DNA of 64,000 nt, from positions 310,001-374,000 of the forward strand of contig JAALGZ010000004.1 of NCBI GenBank assembly GCA_015227615.1, read 5' to 3'. This document shows positions 11,820 through 23,480 of the stretch, one piece after another. The notes under the pieces are model-generated. The model had not been told where the DNA came from. It saw only the letters and a list, made by a program, of their open reading frames with translations, and made no database searches. The DNA is from Labyrinthula sp. Ha (Eukaryota > Sar > Bigyra > Labyrinthulida > Labyrinthulaceae). The position numbers and the translations under genes are program-made. The first letter of the stretch is position 1, and each line of letters begins with the position of its first letter.

Positions 11820-13511
11820 TGTCTAAAGTGCTTTTTGTTTGCTTTAGTCTTAAATAATTTTGGGCAATCGGCATTTTCATGAACCTACCGTAAGACACGA
11901 TCATAACACCATTTACAGATTCACTTAACTCTTCTTACTAAACTTTCTACCTTTCTGGAATATCTGCTTACTATAAAATGGACCTTCAGAAATCAGCAAA
12001 ATATCTATATAGCTAAATTTACATATATATGTATATGATAATATAGATATAATAATGTTTGGGAAATTTAATAGGATATAAGTTATTTAATATGGACATC
12101 TAGCGATAGGGAACACATACTCTTGGGAGTTATATGTGTAAGCAATATTTATGATCTATAAAAAACTCAAAAGAAAATTATAAGATCATTCTAAGTTACA
12201 ATTGCAAAAAAAATACCGAAATTATGATTAAAATCTAGTTCGGCCCTGTTTTGCTTTTGAGAGTCTAGGAGTTTGCGTTAGATATAAATACTGTTGAACC
12301 TAGCGCTAAAAGGTACAAATGAAGATTTCAAAGTTACAATAATTAAAAATAAATTTAGGGAAATATTTCATTGCGGTTAAATAAGTTCATTCAATTATTT
12401 GGCAATTTACTTAGACTTCAAAATAAATTTATTCACTCTGGGTTTCCCAAAAAATTATGAATAATAATTTTTTTAGTTTCTTGATTTGCGTTTTCCACTA
12501 TAGTCTTGAGCTACAAAGTTATTGCAGGCTCACAATAATGATCTACCCATAAGATACTATTGAGTTATTTTTTTATTGCAATCAACAATGAGGACTGCTT
12601 CAGTATTCTTAGCCAAAATACATACCGAATGACATATTTTCTTCATCAAGGTTGCGATATAAAAATGTTTTCCGAAGCTTTTCCACAAGCGTCCACTTTT
12701 TATTCACATTTTCCTTTAGCTCCCGTTCTGCACTCTTCCTTTCTGAAATCATAGGATTCCCAAGGGATTACGGTTTACCAATCACCGTATATAATAACTC
12801 GAAAAAATGCGAAGAAAGGTGGAAAGAGGCATGTGGACAGGATTATCGAATGTTAATGGAAAGAGAAGGTAGATTAAGGATTTGTGTATTAGTCTTTTTT
12901 TCCGATAACGGAGTTTCTCCTGAGAAAACTTTTCTGAGTTTACACTTCATCAACCATTATTTAACTAAACTATACTTCTAAATAAAGCTCACCCACAAGT
13001 GAGGTGATAATTAAGATAGAACATTTGATTCAGCTCAAGTACAAGAAATGAATCAACCCTGATAAGGTCGTACATGCCTTAAAACAGCTCTTTGAAATCT
13101 CTTTACCTCAATGCTTCTTTACTTTCGTTCATAATTAGCTTAGCACGTTGGTATACTCCATATTTTCGCACTCATCTACGTATTCAGGCTGTTAAGATAC
13201 TACAAACTAAAAAAGAAAAGAAAAAACCTATCTTTTTGTGCTCTGCATGTTTCTTTTTTTTTCAATTTTAGGTGTGTTCTTCTCAATATATTTTCTTTGG
13301 TTCTCGATGCTTCAGGTTTTCAAAAATATTGGCAACACGAAATTTTGCGGCTTGGAGTCTCTCCGTTTCCCGGTGTTGGTCCAAGAGCCTTCCCGAGGTT
13401 TCCCGGTTCATTTTGTGGGGTAATGTCGTACTGTGTTAATATCAGTCTTCCACAGAACGACGTCATACCAAGAAGAAAAGATTTTCCACTCAGCAACCAA
13501 AACTCAGCCCA
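11820..13511. other. Intergenic region between Hsf-type gene and E2/E3BP-like gene
   Basis: This 1.7-kb stretch separates two divergently oriented genes and holds no gene I can support. An open frame at about 12652-12981 has no ATG start and no recognisable motif. Bases 13340-13420 are noticeably more GC-rich than the surroundings and lie just upstream of the mitochondrial E2/E3BP-like gene, so they could belong to its promoter. That is a guess from composition only. Confidence 0.4.
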
Positions 13512-14429
13512 ATGTTAATCCGCAGGTTTTCCTCTGCCAGTGTAGCTAAAAACATAAGAACTTCGCCTGCAGCCAAGCTTCTAATTGCTTCAAACAAACT
13601 AGACGCTACAAGCATCCCAGCAACTGGAAAACACGGCTTAATTACCAAAGGCGATGTGCTAAGCTTCCTAAAGAATCCACATATCGTACCCAAACCACAA
13701 CTTGCAATCCCCCAACCACAAAAAACAGCAGTTTTTTCAGCTCTTCCAGAATGTAACGTGGATGAAAGCTACACAGATACTCCAACAAGTACCATGCGAA
13801 GTGTGATTGCAAAGCGGCTTCTGCACTCCAAGCAAAACTCTCCTCATCTCTACCTGTCAATAAAATCTGATATCACTAAAGCTTCTGCTCTAAGAAAAAA
13901 ACTAAAAAGTCAGAATATAAAAGTTTCGATGAACGATCTCGTGCTGAAAGCCGCTGCGCAGTCTCTTACTGAACTTAACGCCCATAGCGATATATCCGTT
14001 GCAGTTGCCACTCCTAACGGACTTATTACTCCTATCGTAACATCCGTTAAACAAAAAGGGTTATCGGAAGTAAATGAAAAGGTTAAAGAACTTGCAGGTA
14101 GAGCCAGAGAGAATAAATTAAAGCTAGAAGAGTTTCAAGGTGGTGACTTCACTGTGTCGAATCTAGGTATGTTTGGTATAGACAATTTCAGTGCTGTGGT
14201 GAATGATCCACAACCTGGGATATTGGCTGTGGGAGTTGGTATCAAGAAAGTAAGAGCTAAAGAAGAAAGTAAAGGCAAAGGGAAATTAAAGAAGGAAGAT
14301 CTTGAAGTGTACGAGGAAATGGATGTGAGGTTGACCGTCGATCGAAAAAGAGTCGATGAGCACAAGGCGGCGTCATTCTTACAGACATTTAGTAAAAATA
14401 TCTCGGATCCAAACATGTTGCTTCTTTAA
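13512..14429 (+). CDS. Dihydrolipoamide acyltransferase-like protein resembling E3-binding protein (no lipoyl domain, catalytic His absent)
   Basis: The 305-aa protein starts with a short Arg/Ser-rich leader (MLIRRFSSASVAK) that suits mitochondrial import. A peripheral-subunit (E3)-binding domain follows directly at about residues 17-50 (RTSPAAKLLIASNKLD...HGLITKGDVLSFL). The 2-oxoacid dehydrogenase acyltransferase core runs from about 85 to 305 (MRSVIAKRLL, SMNDLVLKAAAQSLTELN, GGDFTVSNLGMFGIDNFSAVVNDPQPGILAVG in two adjacent blocks). Active E2 enzymes carry DHRxxDG near the C-terminus; here it reads DRKRVDE, so the catalytic His and Gly are replaced. No lipoyl domain is present. Loss of the His is what distinguishes E3BP (PDHX/protein X), a structural subunit that anchors E3 to the pyruvate dehydrogenase core. 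Mammalian and yeast forms keep a lipoyl domain, so this one is reduced. An alternative is a degenerate E2 paralogue. Confidence 0.8.
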   Translation: MLIRRFSSASVAKNIRTSPAAKLLIASNKLDATSIPATGKHGLITKGDVLSFLKNPHIVPKPQLAIPQPQKTAVFSALPECNVDESYTDTPTSTMRSVIAKRLLHSKQNSPHLYLSIKSDITKASALRKKLKSQNIKVSMNDLVLKAAAQSLTELNAHSDISVAVATPNGLITPIVTSVKQKGLSEVNEKVKELAGRARENKLKLEEFQGGDFTVSNLGMFGIDNFSAVVNDPQPGILAVGVGIKKVRAKEESKGKGKLKKEDLEVYEEMDVRLTVDRKRVDEHKAASFLQTFSKNISDPNMLLL

Positions 14430-14562
14430 GTGTTAGAATAAGCTTTCGTGTTTTTTTCTAAAACGTGTCTTATACGAATTATCGCGTTTTTCTCGTAGGT
14501 GATTTCATTGGTCAAATAGAGTATCGAGTAAATATGATTGGTTCAACTAAATTAAATAAAAT

Positions 14563-15172
14563 ATGGATAAAGCTGCTGGAATAGATAAACTTTCTTTCGT
14601 GATTGCTGATAAACAAATTAAATGGTCTCAAGGTTTGGATAATATTAATATTCTTGTTCCAGTTGATGAGAATGTGAAAAAAGGTAATATTTCGTGGCAA
14701 CTTACGCCAAATCACGCGAGTTTGACGATACACAAGACGGTTATTTTCAACGTACAGGATATTCATATATCATATTTAGAACGACTTATTTGGAACTGTT
14801 GATATTGGTTATATATTTTTATTTTTTAACTTTTTAGCTGAGTCAACTTATTTTTTTGATAAAGAAAATGGAAAACCTTTCCTAAATTTCGAGTTGGTTA
14901 AAGTTCAAAAAGCGCTGGTATGGACAAGGTAATTGACATATTAAATAATTTTTAGTTGTCTTAAGTTGACAGAGAAAGAAAGAACTGCGCAAACAAATCA
15001 AGGGATGGACTATGGACAACTTAATCCTCTACAGTATGAAGAATTCAAGAAGCTCTTGACAAAAGAAAGATTTAATGAGCATTATGGCGGCTTTGATTTT
15101 AGCGATGCAGAGTTCAATGGCTCAGGACCTGACCCAAGAACCTTTATGGGAGGAGTTAAACATTTCTCATAA
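14563..15172 (+). CDS. NUDC/CS-domain protein (NUDCD2-like), four exons with 27-30-nt introns
   Basis: Exons 14563-14751, 14780-14807, 14838-14928 and 14956-15172 give a 174-aa protein. The introns are 28, 30 and 27 nt, all GT-AG with T-rich ends. Joining them restores a CS (p23-like) domain: WSQGLDNINILVPV, then HASLTIHKTVIFN continuing into a beta-sandwich end (ELVKVQKALVW). The C-terminal tail KERFNEHYGGFDFSDAEFNG closely matches the ERF-FDFSGAE ending of NUDCD2. Family members act as Hsp90-linked co-chaperones stabilising LIS1/dynein-related and WD-repeat clients. The ATG at 14563 is followed directly by domain sequence. It sits 133 nt after the E2/E3BP-like stop and 400 nt before PP1, on the same strand. 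A WD40/LisH protein is also encoded in the window, but any client link is speculation. Confidence 0.85.
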
Positions 15173-15573
15173 CCTGTTAAGTGCTGTTTTTTCTTTTAGC
15201 TGTTTCTGTATTTTCAGTTTAACGGCTAAACCGAAGATACCTGTCGTTAATGGACACTCTTCGTAACTAGTTTCCTGGGCCATATGGCCTTGAATTTGCC
15301 GTCCTTGTTCTACTTATCTTATGTGCCATCAGCTGATTTGAAACAATGCCGAGATCATTGAAAAGTGTTCGCTTGCCGATGTTTAATTCCGTGCTCTGCC
15401 GCAAGGAGAAGTAATAAATCAACTGGCCATAAAAAAGGACAAAAGAGAAGAAAGAGAAAATTCTTGAAGTTTTGTGCAAGTTATCAGTGAAAACGTAATC
15501 AGTATAATCACATACCACATCAATCGGCTAAATAAGCTCCCCTTAAGTGATTACCAAAGTTTAAAATAAAATC

Positions 15574-16579
15574 ATGTCCTCTTCGTCGCTCTTTGACCTA
15601 GACGCCGTTATTAACAAATTAACACAGGTAAACAAATGTGTGTCTGTAACATATTTAGGTAAGATCAAGTGAACCTGGTGAGCATGTAGACTTATCTGAA
15701 GTTGAAATAAGAAATTTATGCATTCAAAGTAGAGAAATCTTTATGCAGCAACCGATTCTCCTCGAGTTGGAAGCTCCTATCAGAATTTGCGGAGATATAC
15801 ACGGTCAGTATTATGACCTTCTGCGACTTTTTGAATATGGAGGTTTTCCACCTGATTCAAATTATCTCTTTCTAGGAGATTATGTAGATAGAGGCAAGCA
15901 AAGTTTAGAAACAATCTGTCTGCTTTTAGCATACAAAATCAAGTACCCAGAAAACTTTTTCATCCTTCGTGGAAACCATGAATGTGCAAGTATTAATCGA
16001 ATCTACGGGTTTTATGATGAGTGTAAGAGAAGATACAACATCAAACTATGGAAAACTTTCGCAGATTGCTTTAACTGTCTTCCAATCGCTGCTATTGTCG
16101 ACGAAAAAATCTTCTGTATGCATGGTGGGTTATCTCCTGACTTACATACGATGGATCAAATCAGAAGAATAATGAGACCCACAGATGTTCCTGACACTGG
16201 GTTGGTTTGTGATTTACTCTGGGCTGATCCTGATAAAGATGTTATGGGATGGGGAGAGAATGATAGAGGTGTTAGTTTCACTTTTGGGCATAACGTAGTC
16301 GAGAAATTCCTTAAGAAACATGATATGGACTTGATTTGTAGGGCTCATCAAGTTGTTGAAGATGGATATGAGTTCTTTGCGCAAAGGTCTTTAGTGACTC
16401 TGTTTTCGGCGCCGAACTACTGTGGAGAATTTGATAATGCTGGAGCAATGATGACAGTAGATGATACCTTGATGTGCTCATTTCAGATTCTAAAGCCAAG
16501 CGACGACGTGGCTAAACAACAATTCCCTGCTGATAAAGCAAACAAAACTCCGCCAAGAAACCCACAAAGAAGAGAGTAG
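15574..16579 (+). CDS. Serine/threonine protein phosphatase PP1 catalytic subunit
   Basis: Exons 15574-15627 and 15659-16579, separated by a 31-nt GT-AG intron in phase 0, encode 324 aa. Exon 1 gives [18 protein letters not shown], equivalent to the N-terminal helix of PP1, and exon 2 resumes at VRSSEPG. All PPP metal and catalytic motifs are intact: GDIHG, GDYVDRG, RGNHE, the HGG loop, and [14 protein letters not shown] of the beta12-beta13 loop. Identity to animal PP1 is very high by eye. The C-terminus keeps TPPRN, the site that CDKs phosphorylate to inhibit PP1 in animals and yeast. PP1 acts with targeting subunits in mitotic exit, metabolism and splicing. Using only the ATG at 15743 would lose the conserved N-terminus. 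Confidence 0.97.
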
Positions 16580-17899
16580 GTGTCTGTAAGTTTTAATGGT
16601 ATGAGGAAAGGTTTCTTGTATTACTAAGTAGTTGATAAAACTTAAGATTTGTTGACATTATAGGTATGGGTGGTAAGTTCTTAGTTTAGTTAAGATTTAT
16701 CTTGTGGAAATACGATATGTAGTTTAAATAACTTATGGGTTAGCTGACTTTAAGATTTCGTCCAGTCTTCCGATTTGACTTAGATTCTTATCGAAATCTT
16801 TCGAATAAACTTATAGCATAATAGGGTTATAGTCTAACAGATCATATTTCCCTTACTAGACTTCAAAGGGAAATCTGCTAAGGAAATGAGAGTTCTTTCT
16901 TTGAAAACCTCTTGAGACTAAATTGTCCTGGCCTATACTACTATAATAGTTGATGAAATTTAAAGAAGGTCTAATGACACTTGGAGGTGAACAATGTAAC
17001 CGATCATATCTGGGACCAATTAACAACCTCTCTAGTTATTTAAGCTCCTTGCATCTGTGGAAGGAAATGATGCTCTAGAATTACCGTGCAGCTTGAGAGG
17101 TTGAAAATTTTGATAGGTAGAGTCTATAAAACGTTTCCTTTCAATATAAACATGTTTGACTGCCAAATATTTTCTAAGAGTTGCTTCATTAACATCATGT
17201 TGGCTGGGGTTTTCCATAAACTTATCATGAACTAATAGCGGCCCTATATTTAAGTCTCCAGCTGTTCAAACCTTTAAGAATGTCAGAATATATTTGGGAA
17301 AGTATGCAGCCCATATTAAACTTCAAGGAATGTTCTTGATTCTAGAATCATGAAGTCGAGGAGGTAAACTGGCGAATCTATTTTCATAACCATAACAGTT
17401 TCTAGAGCTAAAGGCTATTCTCTGGTAGCTAGTCTACAAATTATCAACGGGCCAGCGAAAAGTAACAAATTAAAAAAACAGCCTAGATCTGAATCTTCAT
17501 TAAATTTCATGTATGAATAGATGGGGCCGAGGGTCGAAACCTTCAGTCTTACTTGGTACAGTAATTAGAAGTACCCGACCTCTTAACTTAATTAATCTGG
17601 AAATCAAGTAAGTTTAGCTATACCCAGGCGAATCTCTCGCTCAAATAATATACTAAGAGCAGAATGTATTATACTAGTACTATTGAAGAAACCTGTGTGG
17701 CATCAATGATTAATGTCATTGGAATGAGCACCTCAACGCATTGGTTGATATTCTTGAAGAACGTAGAAACTTTCATTAATCTGATTTCTTCTTTTCTTTG
17801 TTAGAAAAGATTAAGAATTAATTTTAGCAGGTTCAATGCATAGATAAAACTGTCTTGTTTGATTAATAGCGAGAAAATTAACATTGTATATAACCAGCT
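16580..17899. other. Intergenic region between PP1 and the LTR element
   Basis: No supportable gene. A 61-codon ATG-started minus-strand ORF at 17032-17217 reads moderately coding-like (LRKYLAVKHVYIERKRFI) but has no family match I know and no upstream exon I could join. The rest is AT-rich with frequent stops. Confidence 0.4.
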
Positions 17900-18072
17900 T
17901 GTCAACCCATAGTTGACCAATGTGTATCCTGGACAGTTGCTGTAACTTTGTCATACATAAGTAGGTAGCTCCCGAGGATACTTTGTAATAGCCGTTATGG
18001 TTGTTATAGACTTAATCGTTAATACCAATAATCAAGAATTCGTTTTTGAACTCAAATACTGTACAGAGAAAG
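17900..18072 (+). repeat. 5' LTR of the Gypsy element
   Basis: This 173-bp direct repeat begins TGTCAACCC and matches 25745-25917 with about six differences. Just inside its left end is an inverted repeat, GTCAAC-ccata-GTTGAC (17901-17917). The right limit is taken as the last base shared by both copies (gtacagagaaag). A conventional CA end would place it seven bases earlier. At 173 bp it is short for an LTR and may hold little beyond promoter and polyadenylation signals. Confidence 0.92.
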
Positions 18073-18105
18073 GCATCAATCGATTGACGTTGTTAGAGAG
18101 CAAAA

Positions 18106-19470
18106 ATGGACAGTGACAAGACAGATAATCACTCAGATAAGAACACACCACAACATTCTCCGGGAAAGTCTTTTATTCAGAATCTATTACCGAAGCTTTC
18201 TGAAACGTCCCCAAAAGACGAAACCGAAAAACCAAAACTTTCGTCCTTGGCAGAACACGAAAGTATTGACGTGACAAAGGCCCAGAAAGACTTGGAGAAG
18301 AGAATAAAGGATGTAGAGGTCGCACAGAAAGCCACACAAATAACTCCATATACTTGAAACAGGAGAAAGGAACAGGACACCTCCTCACTCCTCGGATATG
18401 ACGAGTTGAGTTTGCTGCGCCGAAGAAACAGGAAAAAGAAGAAGCCATTGGCGGAAAAGAGCATAACTAAGGAAGCGGAAAATACGCTACAACTGGTCTT
18501 GAGTAAAAGAATAGAGGAGGAAGTTGAAAAACGTTTAGCTATTGCTTTGGGTAACATGAATATGGAGAGAAAGGGAGGTGATATGGTTTCAAGAGCTGAT
18601 GATGAAGATATCCCACAAGAAGGGGATAATATAAGTGTACGAGTGCCAAAACAAGTAGGAGATCCAGTGGAGGATAAGCTGCATGCAGCTCCGGGTGCTC
18701 CAGATGACGGTGGGGATGATGATGCTACAGCGTCTACAAGGAGTACGAAAGCAAGCTGGAGCGTTACGGGAAGCACATTCAATGGAACAGCTTATTCTAT
18801 GGAGAGACCTCATCTCAGATTTCCAAGACCCCCAGTAGCCCAACAGCAAGTGGAAAGTGGGGTCCCCTTTGTTCAGTTTTCTCTCCCAAGAAAGTTAAAC
18901 GACCTGAAGGAAAGGAGTATCGAGAACTTTTTATATGAATACTTCTCGGTGCGTACTAACGTACCTAATCTTAGAATACAGGGGTTACTTTCTAGGCAAG
19001 TTTACAGCGCAGTGCAGTTTAGGAGAGTGGACGTGAAAAGTGATCTAAAAATCCTGGCTTATCTCCAAAGCCATCTCATGAAACACGAAGCAAAAAAGAA
19101 GGAGAACAGCCTGATAACTCTGCAGCAAGAATTAACATGGAAGCACGAAGGTCTTTTACCAGCGGAACAGATCTACTTCTTTTTTGACACAGTATATGAC
19201 ATATTGAAATACTATGATAAGAAGGATAAAAAAAAAAGCGTAGAAAGAAAGTATTGAAAATTCTTTTAGATAAGCTGCCTCCGGAGTTTAATCTGAATAA
19301 AGACAATGTTGACTATGAAGATAAAAGCTACAGCATAGAGACACTAAAAAGGAAACTCTTATCAAGACAGTTTGTATTAGAGGTGCTTAAGATCAAAAAG
19401 AAAATAGGAAATATGAAAACAAAGACTTCAGACCAATCATCACAGAATACAAAGGATGGATCTTTTTATA
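18106..19470 (+). other. Gag-like region of the Gypsy element (fossil part)
   Basis: This region is charged and low in complexity at its start (Lys/Glu-rich). Its middle is more structured and contains helical segments such as LKERSIENFLYEYFS and LKILAYLQSHLMKHEAKK. I see no CCHC zinc knuckle. Assignment as gag rests on position between the 5' LTR and the protease, not on sequence similarity. Confidence 0.6.
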
Positions 19471-19589
19471 CTTAAAAAAGCACAAATAAAACACAACTGG
19501 GAAAGATCAGACTTAGCGTCGTAAGTACTGGGAAACTAAGAGATATAGAGCTCCTGATGAAGGATCCCAGCAGTGGCTCTTTTCAGAAG

Positions 19590-19890
19590 GTCAAAGGAAT
19601 CGCGGATACAGGAGCAGAGCGCAACATATCCACCCTAGAAACATTGGGTAAATTTGTTCTGGAGGTTGAAGATCCCAGATATGTATTAGAGGTCGAGTTC
19701 CCTGACAAAACAATGCACCCAGTTCATAAAGTTTCAAAGGCCCGTGTTATGCTTGTACAAAAGGATCTTCAAGTGGACCTCGGTAAGTGCATATTCTTTT
19801 GCATGAAAGCCCTTAAGTGGGATGATATTATCATAGGCAAGAAAACTTTGGACAGGTTCGGGATAAAGTTGGATTTGGCTAATTCTAAGA
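19590..19890 (+). other. Retroviral-type aspartic protease region (fossil part)
   Basis: The active-site triplet sits in GIADTGAERN, the DTGA signature of LTR-element proteases. A hydrophobic second half ends in DDIIIGKKTLDRFGIKLDL, matching the usual ILGxDxL flap-partner segment. It lies between gag-like and RT regions, as expected in Ty3/Gypsy. Confidence 0.85.
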
Positions 19891-20699
19891 AAGCGGAGAA
19901 AAGAAAATAGGAAGAAGGCAGAGAAGTTACAAGCCTTCCTGTGCCAGCAGCTAATTATTTAGGATCAAGACAAAGACCATCATTTTTAAAAAGGGGAACA
20001 ACCGCTGGGGATGGTGATCAAATACAGTTTAAATTCCTTCTTATTAGCTGCTACGACAATCAAACACAACATGCTAGTTTAAAGCCCACGTACCTCTCAA
20101 GCTTTGCTTTTGTATTTTTGGAACTAAATTACAATACAGTCTCAAAGTATTTTACTCAGCTGCAACTAGCCGGATATCGTATGGCTGATTCACTAGTGGT
20201 ACATTATAAAGGCGAAGAAGTAGATAGATTTAATTCAAAGGTTTTCTTACACTCTGAGAGCAAATATATTATTTTCTTCAATACGGAACACAAATCCGCT
20301 GAGTTTAACTTGCAGGCAAATAAGGATGTATTCAGTGAGGTGGATATGGAGGAGGCTATAAATAGAATCGTCAAAGATCTAATGAGTCCTCATGACTACG
20401 TAATAGAAAATATAAAAGGATTTCAACGCGAAGTCGAGAGATCTATCACTTTAGGGAAAGTTGAATATATAAAAGCCGAAAGCGTAACTTCTTCGCATTT
20501 CAAAAGAATAGGTCCCGATATAGATTCCAGCGAGGTCACTCCAATTTTGTTATCTAATATGCTAGAGAACGTTCCGGATACCTTTGAGGAAGTTGAGATT
20601 GGAAAGGAAAACATAAAGGAGGATGAAGAAGAGGTTCTCATAAAGGAAATGACAAAGAAGAAATTATGTCAAGCAGTGGTATCGGACAAAGAAGCGGAT

Positions 20700-21650
20700 G
20701 TGCTTGAGAAACTTATACTGCAGAATAGGGAAGCTTGGGGGCTGAAACAGACCAACGCACAGATGTCTAGCCTCACCCCTATAGAAGTTTCTCTTATTAA
20801 GGATCATCAAGTATTAAGAAGTGATGGATATCACCAGCCTCCAGAAGCGGAGGATTTCCTGGAACTTAAGCTGGCAGCGTTAAGAAAGGCAGGTATTGTT
20901 GAAAGAAGCTCGAACCCTATATGGGGCCACCCAGTATTTGTGGTCCCCAAGAAGCTTTCTGTGCCCAAGGATTGGAACCTTTTTACGACAGAGCAGAAAA
21001 AGAAGTGGAAAGATGATAACATCCTGAACAGATTCAGGATAGTAGCCAATATGATTAGGTTAAATCAGATCACTGTCAAGACGTCGTTGAATCTTCCTAA
21101 CCTGGAAAGACAACTACTTGGACTTAAGGGCTCAAGGTTTTTTATTACCTTAGATGTTTTAAGTGGATTCGACTTTTTACCTACACATGACAAGTATAAA
21201 GATATTTTTACGTTAGTCACCCGACGTTTGGCTTATCGGATGAACGGTGCACCTATGGGATGGTGCAATACACCCGCTTTATTCGCAGACAGAATTGTTA
21301 ACCAGATAGTGGACGAAGAGGAACCACGATACTTTTGCAAACAGACGACTGGAATCGCGGCTTGGCTCGACGATCTGCTGCTGTATTCAGATACAATAGA
21401 AGCTCTATATAGTATGCTAGAAAATATTCTGAAAAGAGCAGCGCGCAGGAGAGTAAGATTCAATTTAAGAAAGTGCACCCTTTTAGAAAAACCTACCATA
21501 TGGTGCGGAAGGGAGATAAGTAAAAAAGGATGGAACTTTGACCTAGGTTTTTTTCAGGAGATATTGGATATGGCAAAACCTGTTTATCGTCATGAGGTCG
21601 TGCAGCTTGTATTTATGAGTAACTGGTTAGCACCAAATATACCAAAATTG
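20700..21650 (+). other. Reverse transcriptase region (fossil part)
   Basis: Typical Gypsy RT blocks appear in order: a primer-like start RKAGIVERSSNPIWGHPVFVVPKK (split here as RKAGIVERSSNP and HPVFVVPKK), FRIVANMIRLN, FITLDVLSGF (catalytic Asp block), RMNGAPMGWCNTPALF, and WLDDLLLYS as the YxDD-box variant with Trp in the first position. The thumb-like region follows (FNLRKCTLL). The Trp variant of the box is uncommon but keeps both Asp residues. Confidence 0.93.
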
Positions 21651-21789
21651 GCGAATCTACGCCTTCCCTTTGCTCAATACGCAAACTTAAAAGGAAAAAA
21701 GCTACAGTAGATAGAGAGGATGAAAGAAGAAGCCATCTAGACTCCTGAATAAAGTGAAACTTATGAACTTTTGAAACAAGCTATTGTTG

Positions 21790-22270
21790 AAGCCAGTCAG
21801 AGGTACTTGGCGGTATATGATGTGAATGAATCACTCTTATTGTTTACAGATTCTTCAGAAGATTACTGGAGTTTAGCGGTATTTCAGGACGATGAGGAGC
21901 ACGTATCAAATGATGTTCGAACGTTGCAACCAAAGCCGCTTATATTCTTGTCTAGAAGCTTTAGTAACTCGGAGGTTAGTTGGCATATAGCATCAAAGGA
22001 GTTATTCCCGATCATATTCTCTTTTCAAAGATTAGATTTCCTTCTCCGATCGCACATAGGTAACATTTACATCTACACGGAACACCGAGCTTTACTTAGT
22101 ATCCTTGGGACGAAAGACAATGAAAAGAGGATATTTTGGGATCGTCTTTATCGCTGGTCCCTCCTTCTACACTCAGTTAAAACTACAGTTTTTCATATTC
22201 CGTCAAAAGATAATTTTATTTCAGACTTATTAACAAGATGGGCAAGGAAAAGCACTCCAAACACGGTATT
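21790..22270 (+). other. RNase H region (fossil part)
   Basis: The motif LLLFTDSSEDYWS gives the first Asp of RT-linked RNase H. SFSNSEVSWHIASKELFPIIF supplies the Glu helix (shown as SEVSWHIASKELFPII), IYTEHRALLSIL the next block, and HIPSKDNFISDLLTRW the conserved HVPGxxNxxADxLSR-like end. Typical of Ty3/Gypsy pol. Confidence 0.9.
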
Positions 22271-22794
22271 AAGTGTGATAAGATTATGCAGAAACAAGAG
22301 TAATGTAGAAGCTGATGAAAAGGAATTATTAAGCTGGATGCTAGAAGACGATATGCTCGAAGTTGAAAAAGAAATCGACTTCGAAAAAGGCAGCTTTGAA
22401 GAAGTTGATGTAGCTGATTTTATTCATTTTTCGGAAGAGGAGTTATATTCATTGAAGAGGGGGATAAAGTTATCAACGTTGATTTCAATCGAGGACCATG
22501 GACCCAGTGTTGACTTATCTTATATAGATGGTGATATAAATAAATATCTAAGAAGCCCAGCAGTAGAGACTCAAGTGGATTTAGATATTAAATCGGCATA
22601 TGCGAAGTTATTAAAAGAACATATATCTTTTTTAAGCCCTTTCTATGACAACGCTCCATGGGATCTTATAAAAGATATCAGCCTTTTAGAAGAACAAAAG
22701 AAGATGGATAAAAAATATTAAGAATGCAAAATGGAAGGATAACCTTCTATACCTTTCAAACAAACTGGTCATTCCTAAGAAGTATATTACAAAG

Positions 22795-23480
22795 ATGATT
22801 GTATCTCTACATATATCCAAGTGTCATCCATCTAAATCAGAAGAGACAAACTATTTGAAAAAATATTACTTCGAGGGAATAAATAGAAATCAATTGAATA
22901 CACTCGTTACCTCATATAGGAATCATTGCCTTCATTGTAATCGTATTCCAAAAATCATTAGAAGACCTTACAAAATTATTTCTTTAGCAAGAAGGGAAAG
23001 AGATATACTCCACGCTGACTATTTATATGTAAATAAAGCTGGATATATACTTGTTCTCATAGATTCTTGCACTAGGAAGACATTATTAAAACATTATGCA
23101 GGTCCAACATCAACCACAATGGTAGAAGCTTTGTTGGAGTGGCGAGGATATTTTGAATTCGCTAAAGATTTTATCATAATAACTGATAATGCTTCTCACT
23201 TCGCAAATGCACTTATGAAAGGACTGGAAAAAAGAATTGGTTTCCAGCATAATTTTTCTATGGCTTACTCCCCATGGACAAATGGATTTGTGGAGAATGT
23301 GAACTCAACCATATTAAAGTATCTACGTTCCCTTTGTTCCGAATACGAATTATATGAAGCTGACTGGTCTACCTTACTTCCAGTATTAAACTATCTTATT
23401 AACAACAGACCAAACCCACACAAGCAGAACATGACACCTAATGAATTATTTTTATATTTTAGGGAAGATATGGATCTAAT
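22795..23480 (+). other. Integrase region (fossil part)
   Basis: An HHCC zinc-binding arrangement (HISKCHPS and CLHCNRIPK) precedes the DDE core: HADYLYVN with the first Asp, FIIITDNASHF with the second, and WTNGFVENVN with the Glu. This is the standard rve fold of Ty3/Gypsy integrases. Confidence 0.93.

Noticed and set aside
12652-12981. 109-codon plus-strand ORF upstream of the E2/E3BP-like gene
   Set aside because: No ATG start, no recognised motif, and no splice connection to the downstream gene; it does not encode a lipoyl domain.
18177-18782. Long minus-strand ORF opposite the gag-like region of the LTR element
   Set aside because: Antisense shadow of coding sequence, with Ser/Phe/Leu-rich composition and no domain.
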